DNA from: Antedon mediterranea
Lineage: Eukaryota; Echinodermata; Crinoidea; Comatulida; Antedonidae
Direction: 5' to 3'
DNA: 60,000 nt
NCBI RefSeq assembly: GCF_964355755.1
Contig: NC_092674.1
Location: 20,550,001-20,610,000, forward strand
Positions 49,131 to 60,000 of this stretch are shown piece after piece; positions within the stretch are counted from its first letter, which is position 1; the number at the start of each line of letters is the position of its first letter. The notes below the pieces were generated by a model, which saw only the letters and a program-made list of their open reading frames with translations, was not told the origin of the DNA and searched no databases. The position numbers and the translations under genes were made by a program.

Positions 49131-51229
49131 TATCCCCCACCAGAGATTAATAACAAAATTGGAAGCGTACGGAATAAAAGGAAACCTACTGAGATGGATA
49201 CATCAATTTTTGACAGGCAGGAGACAAAGAGTTAGAGTGGCCGCAGCATTTTCTGAATGGTCTACGGTTAAAAGCGGAGTCTCTCAAGGCAGCGTGTTAG
49301 GCCCTTTATTATTTATAATTTCATAAACGACCTACCTGATACAGTTAAATCTAAAGTATGGATGTTTGCAGATAACACTAAGATGTTTAATGTTGTGCAT
49401 GAAAACAGAAATGATACAGTTCAAAATGATCTCAAGGCATTATCCAATTGGTCTAAAAGATGGCAGCTGAAATTCAACATCAATAAATATAAAGTAATAT
49501 ATTATGGAAATTCCAATCCACAAATGCAATTCACTATGCCAACAGAGGAAGGTGACGAGTATCTGCCAAATGCCAATACTGAAAAGGACCTTGGAGTTAC
49601 TTTTAATCAGTCTTTAAAATTTTCACTACAAACGAATGAAGCTGTAAATAAAGCAAATAGACTCATTGGACTGGTAAGGCGATCTTTTGCTTACATGGAT
49701 AAGGATATGTTCCTGCCCTTTTATAAAAGTATAATTCGACTTCATCTGGAATACGCAAGCTGTATATGGTACCCTTTCCTAAAAGGTGATTTGGATAAGC
49801 TTGAAAGAGTGCAGCGTAGGGCCACTAAAATTGTCAAAAAGTTACGAGATAAATCTTACGATCAGAGATTAAAAGAGCTTGTATTACCTACACTGAATTA
49901 CAGAAGAAGGAGAGCGGACATTATACAAGTGTTTAAAATTATCAAGGGCTTGGATGATATTGAAACCGAAACCTTTTTTGATTTTAGAGAGGACAGTAGA
50001 ACAAGGGGCCATAATTCCCCATATTAAGAGTTACTGTACATCTCTCAAATCATGTTGGGTGAAAAGATATCTTGATGGAAATCAATCCAAGTGGAAAGTG
50101 TTTTTAAAAAGTAAGATTAAAGAGGTTGGAGGAAATATTGTTTTCGAAACCAACTTTTCTAAATCTTCAAAAATATTAAAACAATTTGAAAGGTTCTATA
50201 AAGATATACTCTCTGCGTGGAGTGAATACAATTTTGTAGAACCGTATACGATAGAGGACATCTTAAATCAATCTTTATGGAACAACTCATGTTTTGATAA
50301 AAGAGAATTTAAAGTTGAAAAAAATTGGTTGGTTAAAAATGTAAACTATGTAAAAGATATCGTGAACAAAGAAGGGAAAATATTAGAACTAGACGAATTT
50401 AACCAAAAATATAATTTTAAACCAGACTTCTTATTATATCACCAGATTGTAAATTCAATTCCAAAGCTCTGGAAACAGAAATTAATTGAACAAGGTATAA
50501 ACACAACTAATGAAGTTGAATCCAAATTACAGACATTCATTTCTGTGAAAACGAGAAATTGTCATTATATCTATAAACACATTATATTAAAAAATGTTGA
50601 AGAGCCAATTGGAATTGAATCCAAATGGGAAATGGAGTTTGACAACAAACTTAATTGGAAAAACCTTTTCTCAAATTTACACGCCTGTACAAATGACACT
50701 AAGCTAAAAAATGTTCAATTTAAATTTATTCATCGTATAATTTATACAAATACAATGCTCTTTAAGATGTCAAAGGTCAATTCACCAATGTGTAGTTTTT
50801 GCAAGGAAAAGCAGGAAACACTGCTACATATGTTCTTTGAATGTGATCTGGTAAAGAACATTTGGGAAAATGTAAAACAATATATGTATCGAAATATCAA
50901 CAATAACTTAATTATCACCAAAGAAAGTATATGTTTTGGTTTTGGAAAAACACACAGTGATGCAAACATTTTAATTTTAATTACAAAGTGGTACATATTT
51001 AGTTGCAAAATCAAAAAACAATTACTTAATTATAATCATTTATTTCACATTTACCAAAAATACAAGGCAACCATATTATTAGCAAAATGATTATTATTAA
51101 GTGTATTTTTGCGATACATTATTTTTTTTTTCTTTAATTTCATTACTCTCTTATTTTTGAGAGAGTATTATATCGTTTTAATTGTTACGTTGCCTTTATA
51201 TATTAATTTTGTATTATGTATGTGATGAA

Positions 51230-51266
<37 letters not shown>

Positions 51267-51590
51267 AAGGGGCCATCAATTCAAATTAAGAAAGCCAAGG
51301 GCCCGACTGAAAATCAGAAGCCACTCCTTTTCAAGTAGAATCGTGAACACATGGAACAATCTATACCACACTACAGTACAAGCAGAAAACATAAATGCAT
51401 TCAAGGATCAACTAAACAAAGACAGAGCAATGGGAGATACATTTTGCTACCAATTCTAGATAAATACAGAAGAAATGGAGGGCGTTTAAAAGGCATTTGC
51501 CTTAATCATGAGCCCGAAGATTCAAGTAAGATTCAAGTAAGTAAGATATTAACGGTTAGTGTTAGTAATAAGGGAAAGAAGGGAAGAAGA
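49131..51590 (+). mobile_element. CR1/jockey-like LINE inserted in the RTE-like element
   Basis: Starts mid reverse transcriptase (QRLITKLEAYGIKGN, FLTGRRQRV, VSQGSVLGPLLF). It loses one base near 49,321 and runs open 49,362-50,002 (FADNTKMF, where YADD is altered to FADN; then FNINKYKV, EKDLGVTF, LEYASCIWYP, RVQRRATKIV). It is then split at RTRGH by an L1/Tx1-like insert and resumes at 51,277 (FKLRKPRARLK, FSSRIVNTWNNL, and a stop near 51,461). Right boundary is approximate. The changed YADD and missing 5' part show it is dead. Confidence 0.75.
50014..51261 (+). mobile_element. L1/Tx1-like LINE 3' part with poly(A) and 15-bp target duplication
   Basis: Flanked by AGAACAAGGGGCCAT at 49999-50013 and 51262-51276. 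The frame ending at 51,090 covers the C-terminal region after the reverse transcriptase (SLKSCWVKRYLDG, WKQKLIEQGI). It has a zinc-knuckle-like CSFCKEKQETLLHMFFEC near 50,795-50,845, as in L1/Tx1-type ORF2 ends. A 3' UTR and a poly(A) of about 30 bases follow. Open frame, clean duplication and poly(A) make it a young, 5'-truncated retroposition. Confidence 0.85.
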
Positions 51591-51960
51591 CATAAACAAA
51601 ATCCGGCAAATGTGTGAAGAGAATACTCAAAATCATATGGTCAAATGTCGTTTCAAATAAAGACATGCTAATGAAAACCCAAATGAAATTAGTGAGCGAG
51701 GAGGTCAGAGTAAGGCTTTAAAAATGGAATGGACACGTCCAAAGGATGGAGGATAGCTGCCACTGTATGACTGCACAAACGTGGTTTTCAGAAGGCATGA
51801 GGAAAGTAGGGCGTCGTCCAAAAACAACCTGGAGACGAACTTTTGAGAGGGAGTGAAAGACTTTTGGGTGAAGGTCATAAACTGAAGCCAAGCCTGTAGC
51901 AAGAGACCGAACGATCAGATGACTGTAAGGTAATACAATGTCTTGAGTCTATACATAACT
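51590..51960 (+). mobile_element. RTE-like LINE, C-terminal part
   Basis: Resumes the element of 48,380: RILKIIWSNVVSNKDML, VSEEVRVRL, KWNGHVQRMEDS, GMRKVGRRPKTTWRRTFERE. This is the usual RTE end. Several stops. Followed by AATAAAAGTTCC-like 3' sequence near 52,010. Confidence 0.7.
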
Positions 51961-52570
51961 ATTGAGCAAAATGTTTCTTTAGAATCTATTCGTAAAGTTT
52001 GAATACAATAAAAGTTCCATCCATTCATTTTATTTGTTTCTTAATTAAGGTCACTGTGTTGCACTTAGTAAACAAATACTAATCTACAAAAATTGCCGGA
52101 ATTGTCAGAATTATATTCTTTACAATTCGTTTACACTTTATTTATAAACGTGAAAAGTACCTTTTAGCAGGGAAGAGTAAGCTTGTATTATGCTTAAGTT
52201 CCTTATCCGATGCGGTATAACATTACAGAAAGAGACCCTATGGAGCAGCACGGGTAACAGCTAATATTATTGCTATGCTGACAAATATATCTTAATATTG
52301 TGGTACTGTGTGTTAGATAGATTTTAAATTTTCATAATTCAATCAAATAATTGGTAGTGTATATTCCAATAAGATTTGTTAGATTGGTGTTAGCTTAAGA
52401 GTTCATAAAGGTTGGAAATTATAGCATATTAACAATATTCTAGTCCAATTTATTATTTTAATTATTTTATTTTAATTCAGTTAGTGTGTGTACCTTTGGT
52501 ACCAAGTTGTTGTTATTTACCTATATCTATGATTAAATTACCAACTTTAAGTTAGTCATCTGTTAATGTT
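51961..52570. other. No gene recognised
   Basis: AT-rich; no repeat or frame worth naming. Confidence 0.5.
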
Positions 52571-52579
52571 GTGATGTAT

Positions 52580-53195
52580 TTTTTGTAGTCACACAAGTTT
52601 CCCATACCACCGATGGATTTTGCATATTGTTGCTCTGTGGGAAGATCTGTGTTCCAAAAGTTTAAAGTCTTCTATAGTAAAGATCATGTGCATTTAAACC
52701 AACATATTTTAATATACAAATAAAAAAATAATATAACATTTTTTTAAACAAGTTTTTAACAATTATGTGATCCCTATTTAGATCAAATAGAACCAATCAA
52801 ATAAGCAACTAATAATTTGTAATTAATAGTATAGGCCTATATATATTATATTTTTATAAAATAAACAATATCGGGCAAAAATAAAAAACATTTTATAATG
52901 TATACACACACTTTACAAAAACATTAATGTATTACATTATAATTAGCACCTACTTGAGGTTTTGCAGTTTAACGAAGTAACACACAGTTGAAGCACATTC
53001 TTCTGACGAAGTTTTTCGTGGAAGGAACAAGAAACCGTCATCAAGAAAACAAGGTATTTGCGATCTAATCGTAATTCGTACCATTGATTTGATAAAAGAA
53101 TTTGTTACACAATACTGTACATTATAAGCAGACATACCTCTGAACTCTCCAGATAAATTCACGAGTCTCTTATTATCTCTCCTGCTGAAATGCAT
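52580..53195 (-). CDS. Weak candidate exons of an unknown minus-strand gene
   Basis: The 53195-52950 frame (81 codons, from ATG) reads as ordinary protein (LDDGFLFLPRKTSSEECAST, CYFVKLQNL) and ends at a possible donor CAA|GTAGGT. A second open segment follows at about 52,671-52,560 (FWNTDLPTEQQYAKSIGG) after an acceptor-like CTATAG. The phases of the two do not fit directly (2 against 0), so either an exon is missing or one reading is chance. No family recognised. Confidence 0.25.
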
Positions 53196-53284
53196 TTTCT
53201 CCAGATTTTTGGATAAAGAAAAAAAGTATCCCGATTTGTATACACAAATATATACAATACTGTATCCTAAAACCTAAAAAATAT

Positions 53285-56095
53285 TCTTGTTGGAACCATT
53301 TATAGACCGCCTTCACTTGACCCTAAACAATTTACTAATGAACTTGACTCTGTGCTTTCCTCTTTATCAACAGAAAACAAGATTGTCTACATTCTTGGAG
53401 ACTTCAACATCGATATCCTTAAATACGATACTGACAACAATGCTTGTGATTTTATCAACTCGCTTTTCAGTAATAATTACCTTCCTTGTATCCATAGACA
53501 TTCCCGTATCAGTAAAACTTCTGCCACTTTATTAGACAACATTTTCTACTAATCAGACTGAATACCAAAACACAAGTGGTCTACTTTATAGCGACATTTC
53601 CGATCATCTTCCTGTCTTCAATATTTCTCTTCTCAACGCTTCCTTCCATAATCTTAATCCAAATAAAAACTATACTTTTAGAAAATTTAACCTTACTTCA
53701 CTGGCAAACTTTCGTCTTGAAATTTCCACCCAACATTGGACTGATGTTATTAACACTGATGAACCAAATAAGGCTTATTCACACTTTGAACTTATATTAA
53801 AATCAATATATGATAAACACTTTCCTCTCCTCAAAAACGAAAAAAAAAAATAATAAATTAAAGTCATGGATGTCTAATGGCCTACTTAATTCAATTAAAC
53901 ACAAACATAAACTGTACTCTAAATTTATCCATTGTCCCACCCAAAAAAATGAAACAGCCTTTAAACAATTCCGTAATAAATTAAATACTACAATTAAAGC
54001 TGCAAAAAAAAATCATTTTCACAAAACGTTTCTCAAACACAAAAATGATATTAAGGCAACTTGGAAATCAATTAATTCCCTGCTTAATAAATCAAATAAT
54101 ACACATACAAATACTTCTTTCAATTTTCAAGGTGAGTTGACTAGTGATTCCAATATAATTTCAAATGCCTTTAACAAATATTTTTCTGAAATCGGCCCTT
54201 CACTTGCTAATAAAATTCCCAATAGTAACAGATCATTTAAAGACTCTTTACCCAACCCTACCCCTAACTCAATATTCTTTACTCCAGTCAACGAGGCCGA
54301 AGTTTTTAAAATCATTTCTACCTTTAAAAACAACAAATCACCCGCTATTGATGATTTCCAAACCAAGCCCATCAAACATATTGCCGATCTCATTTCTTCT
54401 CCACTTACCCATATTTTTAATCTTGCTTTATTAAAGGGTGTTTTCCCAGACAGGATGAAGTTTGCGCGCGTTACCCCTATCTACAAATCTGGAAACAAAT
54501 CTGATTTCTCTAACTATCGCCCCATCTCTGTCCTCTCTATTTTCTCTAAAGCTTTAGAAAGGGTAATCTACGATCGTACATTTTCATTTATCTCAAAACA
54601 TGACATTCTTCACAAAAATCAATATGGCGTTAGAAAAGGTCACAACACACCCATGGCTCTCATTGACTTAACAAACAAAATTGTTGACGCATTTGAAAGT
54701 GGCCATCTAGCCATCGGCATTTTTATAGATTTGTCAAAGGCATTCGATACAATAGACCACAACATACTTTTATTTAAACTATCCCACTATGGAATTAGAG
54801 GGCCCGCATATGATCTTTTCAAAAGTTACCTTACCAATCGTTTCCAATGTACCAAGTATTCTAATTCTGTCTCCAACTTCAACCCTGTTACTTGTGGTGT
54901 TCCCCAGGGCTCTCTTCTTGGCCCCCTCCTATTTATTCTATATATTAATGATATTTATCTTTCTTCTGCAATTCTTAATTTTTTTTCTATATGCTGACGA
55001 CACCACTGTTTATTACTCTGACCCTGATATTCAAACCTTATTTAATACTGTTAATACCAATCTGACCTTCATGTCTCAATACTTTTCAGCTAAAAAACTT
55101 TCTCTTAACCACAAAAAATATAACTTCATCCTGTTTGGGACCCCTCAGAAAATTAAAAACATTGATACTGCAAACTATAACATTTCTATTAACAATCATG
55201 ATATTCCCTCAGTCCAATCTGCTACATTTTTAGGAGTTCATCTTGACAGTCGACTTTCATGGAAAAATCACATCAATTTTGTTGAGAATAAAATTTCAAA
55301 AAGTCTTGGCATCATCACTAGACTTTCTTCTTTTTCACCCCCTAACATTCTTTGTATCCTGTACTGCTCCCTCATCCTGCCTTATCTTAACTATTGCAAT
55401 ATTATTGTCTGGTGCAACTCTTATCCTTCCAGTATTAAAAAACTTCAAACTCTTCAAAAAAAGGCCATCAGGGTTATATCTGGCGCCCCACCCCTGTCTC
55501 ATTCATCTCATCTTTTTTCAAAGCTTAATCTTCTCAAAGTCTCCGATATCAATCTAACCCAACAAGGCTCGTTCATCTTTTCTTCTATTAATTCCAACCT
55601 TCCCAAACATCTCTGCTCCATGTTCACTCCAAATTCTTCAATTCATTATCATAATACCCGTATTTATTCAAAATTACATATTCCAACCCATAAAACCAAC
55701 CACTTTCAACACAACATTAGGTATTCCGGACCCACTTTTTGGAACGATCTGCCACTCCCCATCTTAAACTCTGTTTCTAGTAAATCATTTTTATCTAAAC
55801 TTAAAAGTCACCTTATTGCCAAATATTAACTTTTCCTCGGTCAATTTTTTTATTTATTTATTTTTTTATTTTTATTTATTTATTTATTTATTTATTTATT
55901 TTTTTTTATTTTATAAATTTTCATTGTCTGTGTCTGTAATAGGTACGTCCTCCACAAGATGTGTTTTTCATCTTTCTGGGCGTGTACCTTCTTCTTTCAA
56001 ATTTTAGTTAACATATTTATTGATCACTGAAATCTATTTTGTATATGAAAGGAGAAAATAAATGTTGCTTTGAATTTGAATTGAATCTACTACTA
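53285..56095 (+). mobile_element. Nearly full-length CR1/jockey-like LINE, two frameshifts
   Basis: Endonuclease part at 53,287-53,552 (GTIYRPP, ILGDFNIDIL); a frame change; then 53,810-54,997 with KSWMSNGLLNSIKHKHKLY, NYRPISVLSIFSKALERV, IFIDLSKAFDTIDH and GVPQGSLLGPLLFILYINDI. In a run of T at about 54,979-54,987 the frame shifts, and YADDTTVYYS and the rest follow in 54,789-55,829. The C-terminal block runs to LKSHLIAKY. The 3' region has a T-rich ATTT array and ends AATGTTGCTTTGAATTTGAATTGAAT. Two shifts, one in a homopolymer, are the main damage; this is the best-preserved LINE here, lacking the 5' part of the endonuclease. Confidence 0.85.
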
Positions 56096-56249
56096 CTGTG
56101 CTCTAGAGAATAGAAAATATACTAATATCGGTCCGTAAGAATTTTCCAATAAATTAATGAGTTTTGCACCGTATTGTTGGCCTTTGACACACCAGACATG
56201 CTCATTTATTCTAAAGGGGTCGTCAAACACACGGGCAGCCTGTGGTTCT

Positions 56250-56320
56250 TTTTTGGCCAGCCTGTGGTCCGAGGGCGCTAGACATTTGGCCAGCCTGTGG
56301 TCCCGAGGGCACTAGCATGA
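56250..56320. repeat. Two copies of a 33-bp GC-rich unit
   Basis: GCCAGCCTGTGGTCC...GAGGGC.CTAG occurs twice in a row (about 56,256 and 56,289), with a partial copy before. The rest of 56,096-57,240 holds no recognisable gene; the frame at 56,996-57,184 has no support. Confidence 0.7.
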
Positions 56321-57249
56321 AAACACACAGCCCGTCTGCGTGTTCCCTATTATGTCATAATTAATCATGAATTATTCATGATTTCTGCCCACGTTCGTCC
56401 TGGAAAAAAAATTACGCAGCCCGTCTGCGATATTTTTTTACGCTCAACGAAACTGCCAGCTAGCCAGAATACTGTTTTCTGATTGGATGTTGATGTCACG
56501 TGAGATGTTCAAATCACTCACGCATGCAGTTCGCCTCAGTAGGTAAATCCCCCTCGCACTCTCCGACCGGTTGCGACTCGCACTGCTCTAATTTACGTGT
56601 TGTAGGAATCGTACATTTCAATGGGCTCGCTGCCTGAGAGCACGCTGCCTGAAACAACTACTACTAGCTCCTTGCACACAACAGACAGACAATGTTTGAG
56701 ATAAAATAATTATAAATAAGAGCGATTATCGTTGTGGATAATACCGTAACGTGGATAATAAAAACATCACGCATTGGCGATAAAACGTTGGTCTGGATGG
56801 TGTAAATTTGTTTTTGTTTATGATCCAACATCATTTGTTGAAAATTTTCAAAAAATGATAATAAATAATCACAAACACTATTTCCCTGTGACTTATAACT
56901 ATATATTTAGATGAGTTGTTGCTTGTAATTCTGCCAAAGGAACAGAGTCTTTTTTTTGTCAGTATATAAAAGGATGACGATGACAAAAGTGTATTTTGAC
57001 CGTGCCAACCGGGTTGCGATTTTTTTTTTGGTACATAAGTTGGGGACCCCTCATGAACCGTCACAAAATAAACATGAATAATTCATCAGTTAAATTTGTT
57101 GTTCCGCGTGCACCCACAAGCGTAGGCCTACAGCAACAAGAAGTGATTACACGAACAACTGCGATACGATTCTTTCTACAGTAGGCCTAGGATTCTAGGT
57201 CAATTCACGTGATTGCCTTCGCGCACTCTTCTTCACACACACGCCACTA

Positions 57250-58140
57250 TGCAAAATGTGTCCGAGGCTAATCGACAGCTAGGCAAGACATTAAACTATA
57301 GGTTCATTTTCAACCACATCATCTGTCACTTAGTTCATTGCATTTTGTCTATTAAGGACTTCTTGTTCACGTCATCGTCTCTTAAGTGAGTAGTGTACCA
57401 TCCTTGTCTTTTGTCACTAGTTTTGGTTTGTCATTGCATAAAGACTTTGTGATCTGGTACTACTCTTTCATTCTCCCATTTCCTTGTGCATTCTCTGCTT
57501 CAGACGCAAGGTCGTCGGCCCACTTTCTGAGGCCTTTCTCATACTCTTCTTAACATCCCTGTCTTTAGTGTTTTATTCGTTCAGATTTGCCTGTTCATAT
57601 TTAAGTTTCTTTCTTTCTTCAACACGCGTTCATGATTATTTGCTGATCCATGGTTTCTTTCCATTCTTTTTGTACCCAAGAACATGTTTTGCTGTTTCTT
57701 TGTAAGCATCCTCTAGTTTTTGCCATTTTTGTTCCACATTTTCATTACATTCTGGCAGTACATCATACATATTTCTGAGTTCAATATTGAATTTGGCTGT
57801 GACAGTCTGTTTCTGCAGTTTTGTTGTGTCAAACTTCTTCCTTTTAATTTTCTGCTGTTGTTTCCACAATAATTTCAACTGTGCTGTATGTTTACTAGTA
57901 AATGATCAATACTATTATGATTCTTTCCGTATGGAGAAATCATTTGCTTGTATATAAGCCAATGTAGGAAGATGGTTCCTGTGACAACAAGATTGTTAAG
58001 ACCACAAAGTCGACTACATTAATCTTTCACTATTTTCATTCTCGTGCCGATACCATGCTTTCCCATTATGCCTTACTGTCCAAACTGATTGTAGCTGCTC
58101 GTAGAAATTGCCTTTATCCTCTTCTTCTGCATTTTTTATT
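57250..58140 (-). mobile_element. RTE-like LINE remnant, minus strand
   Basis: From right to left: the end of the endonuclease (GLNNLVVTGTIF near 57,990; NHNSIDHLLVN near 57,910), then the linker (open 57,878-57,636: KFNIELRNMYDVL, EQKWQKLEDAYKETAKHVLG, PWISK), then a broken part (EEYEKGLRKWADDLASEAE, TKDKDG) near 57,560-57,385. It stops before the reverse transcriptase. 5' and 3' parts are missing. Confidence 0.75.
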
Positions 58141-58558
58141 GATATATGCATATGCTTGAATTATTGATACTTTGATATATTTAGAGTATGACATACATGG
58201 ATCTATCATAGGTTTCTACTATTCAAGTAATGTCTGCTCTGCTTTCTTTGACATCATTATTGCGACACCATAGTAGTGCAAGATATATTCTCTTACAGAA
58301 CATTTTCTCCAATAGAAAACAGTGTTATTACATTCGAACAACCGATATTTGTCATTTCTTTTGGCCCGGTTAACGGCCTCTGAACGTCTATATGTCTTTG
58401 ATCCAGAAGCATCATTTTATTGGTCCACTTAAAATGGAAATTCATTTTGCTTGCCATAAATTAAGAAAATAAACTACAAAGAAAAATGCATCCAATTGCA
58501 AACACGCTATATGCCAATGGTAAAATATGGTTAATTGACCAATGTTAACATACTGATA
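58141..58558. other. No gene recognised
   Basis: AT-rich; nothing beyond short homopolymers. Confidence 0.5.
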
Positions 58559-58701
58559 ACAAGGCCAACAGCCATAAGTCGCGTGCTAAAACGCATAGTG
58601 ATACCGGACCGACAGACAGACCGACAGACCGACAGACCGACAGACCGACCGACAGTCCGACCGACATAGTGAACTATAGAGTCGCGTCCACGCGACTAAA
58701 A
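58559..58701. mobile_element. GACCGACA element
   Basis: Same start as 39,091 (AAGGCCAACAGCCATAAGTC), followed by ACGCATAGTGATACCGG, a CCGACAGA microsatellite (58,606-58,664), CATAGTGAACTATAG and the terminal hairpin AGTCGCGTCCACGCGACT (58680-58697), then AA. About 143 bp, noncoding. Dispersed short element of unknown class. Confidence 0.7.
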
Positions 58702-59413
58702 ATGCATATTGCCCAAGAATCACAAACAATAGACGAATGTAAAAAACTGTTAAAACGATTAAAAAATAATGATAAAAGAATGATTAAAATGTTACGAAAA
58801 TTGCAGTATAGTGTCTAACATTTGAATTATACACATGAATGCTATTTACAACAAATGACTTCCTAGTTCTACATAGATTGGCTGTTGGTACTCGTAGTCT
58901 AATTCCAGATCTATTGCAACAGGCTGTAACGTAACGGATTAGTGGTGTCTTTCATAATATTTTCAACTTTTCTTAAGATACACTTCTCGTAAATCAGAGA
59001 ACATTGGGTTATATCTGTTTTTGTGATAAGTTTTTCTCTATGTTTTACTTATCAATTTTAGTATAATTATATATAGATATGTATTATTAATATTATATGT
59101 AGGCCTATAATTTCCTTAATCGTTAATACATTAGAAACCGACAACGTGATATAGTAGAGCAAGAAGTTTACATGAGAGGACAACTTTCAGTCTGTCGATA
59201 TCACTGCATGGAAAAAATATACATTTGGTAATTTATTGTAATAAGATGTGGAGTATAGGAGATTATATTTGTTCTGTAAATTGTAATATTATTATAATTC
59301 TAAATTATTAATTGCTAAATAAACAGAAAACATTTGAAATAAATACGATATTTTCATAAGATAACATCCTACAATCAGACATGATGTTGTGATTTGTACA
59401 GTATGCACTTGCT
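58702..59413. other. No gene recognised
   Basis: AT-rich; could be the 3' untranslated region of the minus-strand gene that ends at 59,414. Confidence 0.4.
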
Positions 59414-60000
59414 TTATTGTATGGTACATACATACACATCCCGACCATTAAAATAAACATGTGGTAAATAACCCCACCAACTATGATCTTCACGTCGACG
59501 CACTATCGGTTGTCTTTCTTCAAACTGAAGACCTATTCGGGCACCTTTGAAACGTCCGAAGTCTTCCAAATCAGGGTTTGCTTCGATAAACACACTCAAA
59601 CTCTTCTGAAAGTCTTTTTTCATTCTCTGTAAATGTGAAAACCGAACCAAAAACGTCTAATTCATTTAACTTCTTAAATGAGATAGTAATTCCGAGAATC
59701 TTAAATTTTAAAGATTGTGCTTAATCAAGGCCTGCATCTATATCAAGAAAGCAGCAATTGTCATAATCAGTCAGGTGGCTGAGTGGGCCTTGATTTGTCT
59801 GCCTTCCAAATGTTTGATAGGGAAGAGGAAGGAAGAGAGAGAGGGAGGGTGTACTAAAGATAGATCTTTGTAACTGCCCATATCAAATATCTATTAGTAT
59901 AGCTACCTCGTAAGTTGCCGCATCGTCTATGCCACGAAGTTCTTCATCTATTGCCATAAAATGTTGTGATATAAGATTTTCCTCTTTTTCTTTAAATTGA
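59414..60000 (-). CDS. Last two exons of an unidentified gene (partial)
   Basis: Exon 59999-59907 (cut by the window edge) reads EEELISQ-like polar sequence, in detail KEKEENLISQHFMAIDEEL, and ends TACGAG|GTAGCT. It joins in phase 0 to 59626-59414 after a good acceptor (ACATTTACAG), reading KKDFQKSLSVFIEANPDLEDF, then RIGLQFEERQPIVRRRED, SWWGYLPHVYFNG and TAA. Both exons are open in the joined frame and look like constrained protein: charged, helix-prone, then a Trp/Tyr-rich end. An earlier donor at AATG|GTCGGG is possible, which would move the stop. Family not recognised. Confidence 0.45.

Noticed and set aside
52580-53195. Clean two-exon gene
   Set aside because: Joining the two most protein-like frames gives incompatible phases, so it is kept only as a weak candidate.

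Overview
The window looks like nuclear DNA of a marine invertebrate deuterostome, most likely an echinoderm. Coding is split into short exons with GT-AG introns. The AT-rich sequence is littered with the motif TAGGCCTA. The transposon fauna is rich: CR1-like, RTE-like, Rex1-like and L1/Tx1-like LINEs, Helitrons, MITEs, and a foldback transposon whose terminal arms are 15-bp subrepeats, like the TU elements described in sea urchins. The organism call is inference. There are no bacterial features, no rRNA, no functional tRNA and no CRISPR array.

Layout. 1-2,374: no gene; a long hairpin, a tRNA-headed SINE and short direct repeats. 2,375-10,130 (minus): a complete five-exon gene for a LAMP-like (lysosome-associated membrane glycoprotein) protein of 286 residues; its introns hold a frameshifted CR1-like LINE, a 314-bp MITE and a hairpin-ended element. 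About 11,270-21,740 (block A) and 37,215-46,440 (block B) are two copies of one duplicated block in direct orientation. Each carries an intact three-exon C-type-lectin-like gene (plus) facing a second, more divergent LAMP-like gene (minus). The lectin copies are both open. The LAMP-like copies are both broken, in different ways: a stop codon in block A; a 2-bp insertion and loss of the first two exons in block B.

Comparing A with B gives empty sites that date and delimit insertions. A foldback element of 1,703 bp with 9-bp target duplications is only in A. A Helitron of 1,425 bp (TC...CTAG, between A and T) is only in B, and block B homology ends exactly at another Helitron-like 5' end. Between the blocks lie: a 4.3-kb element with inverted ends (23,408-27,713) holding a decayed gene and a Rex1-like LINE; an in-frame 288-bp duplication of an integrase fragment; a decayed minus-strand gene built of phase-1 exons (29,661-35,341); a second foldback element in that gene's intron; an exact-looking 1,699-bp tandem duplication covering half of that foldback and part of an exon; and a minus-strand Helitron.

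Right of 46,440 the DNA is almost all retrotransposon. It includes a three-level nest (RTE-like containing a CR1-like element containing an L1/Tx1-like element), a nearly complete LINE at 53,285-56,095 and a minus-strand RTE-like remnant. The last two exons of an unidentified minus-strand gene sit at the right edge.

No new enzyme system or defence island is visible. The most distinctive items are the foldback elements with their nested internal architecture, the paired lectin/LAMP-like block with divergent fates, and the decayed phase-1 exon gene. All family names were assigned by reading translations and motifs, with no database search.
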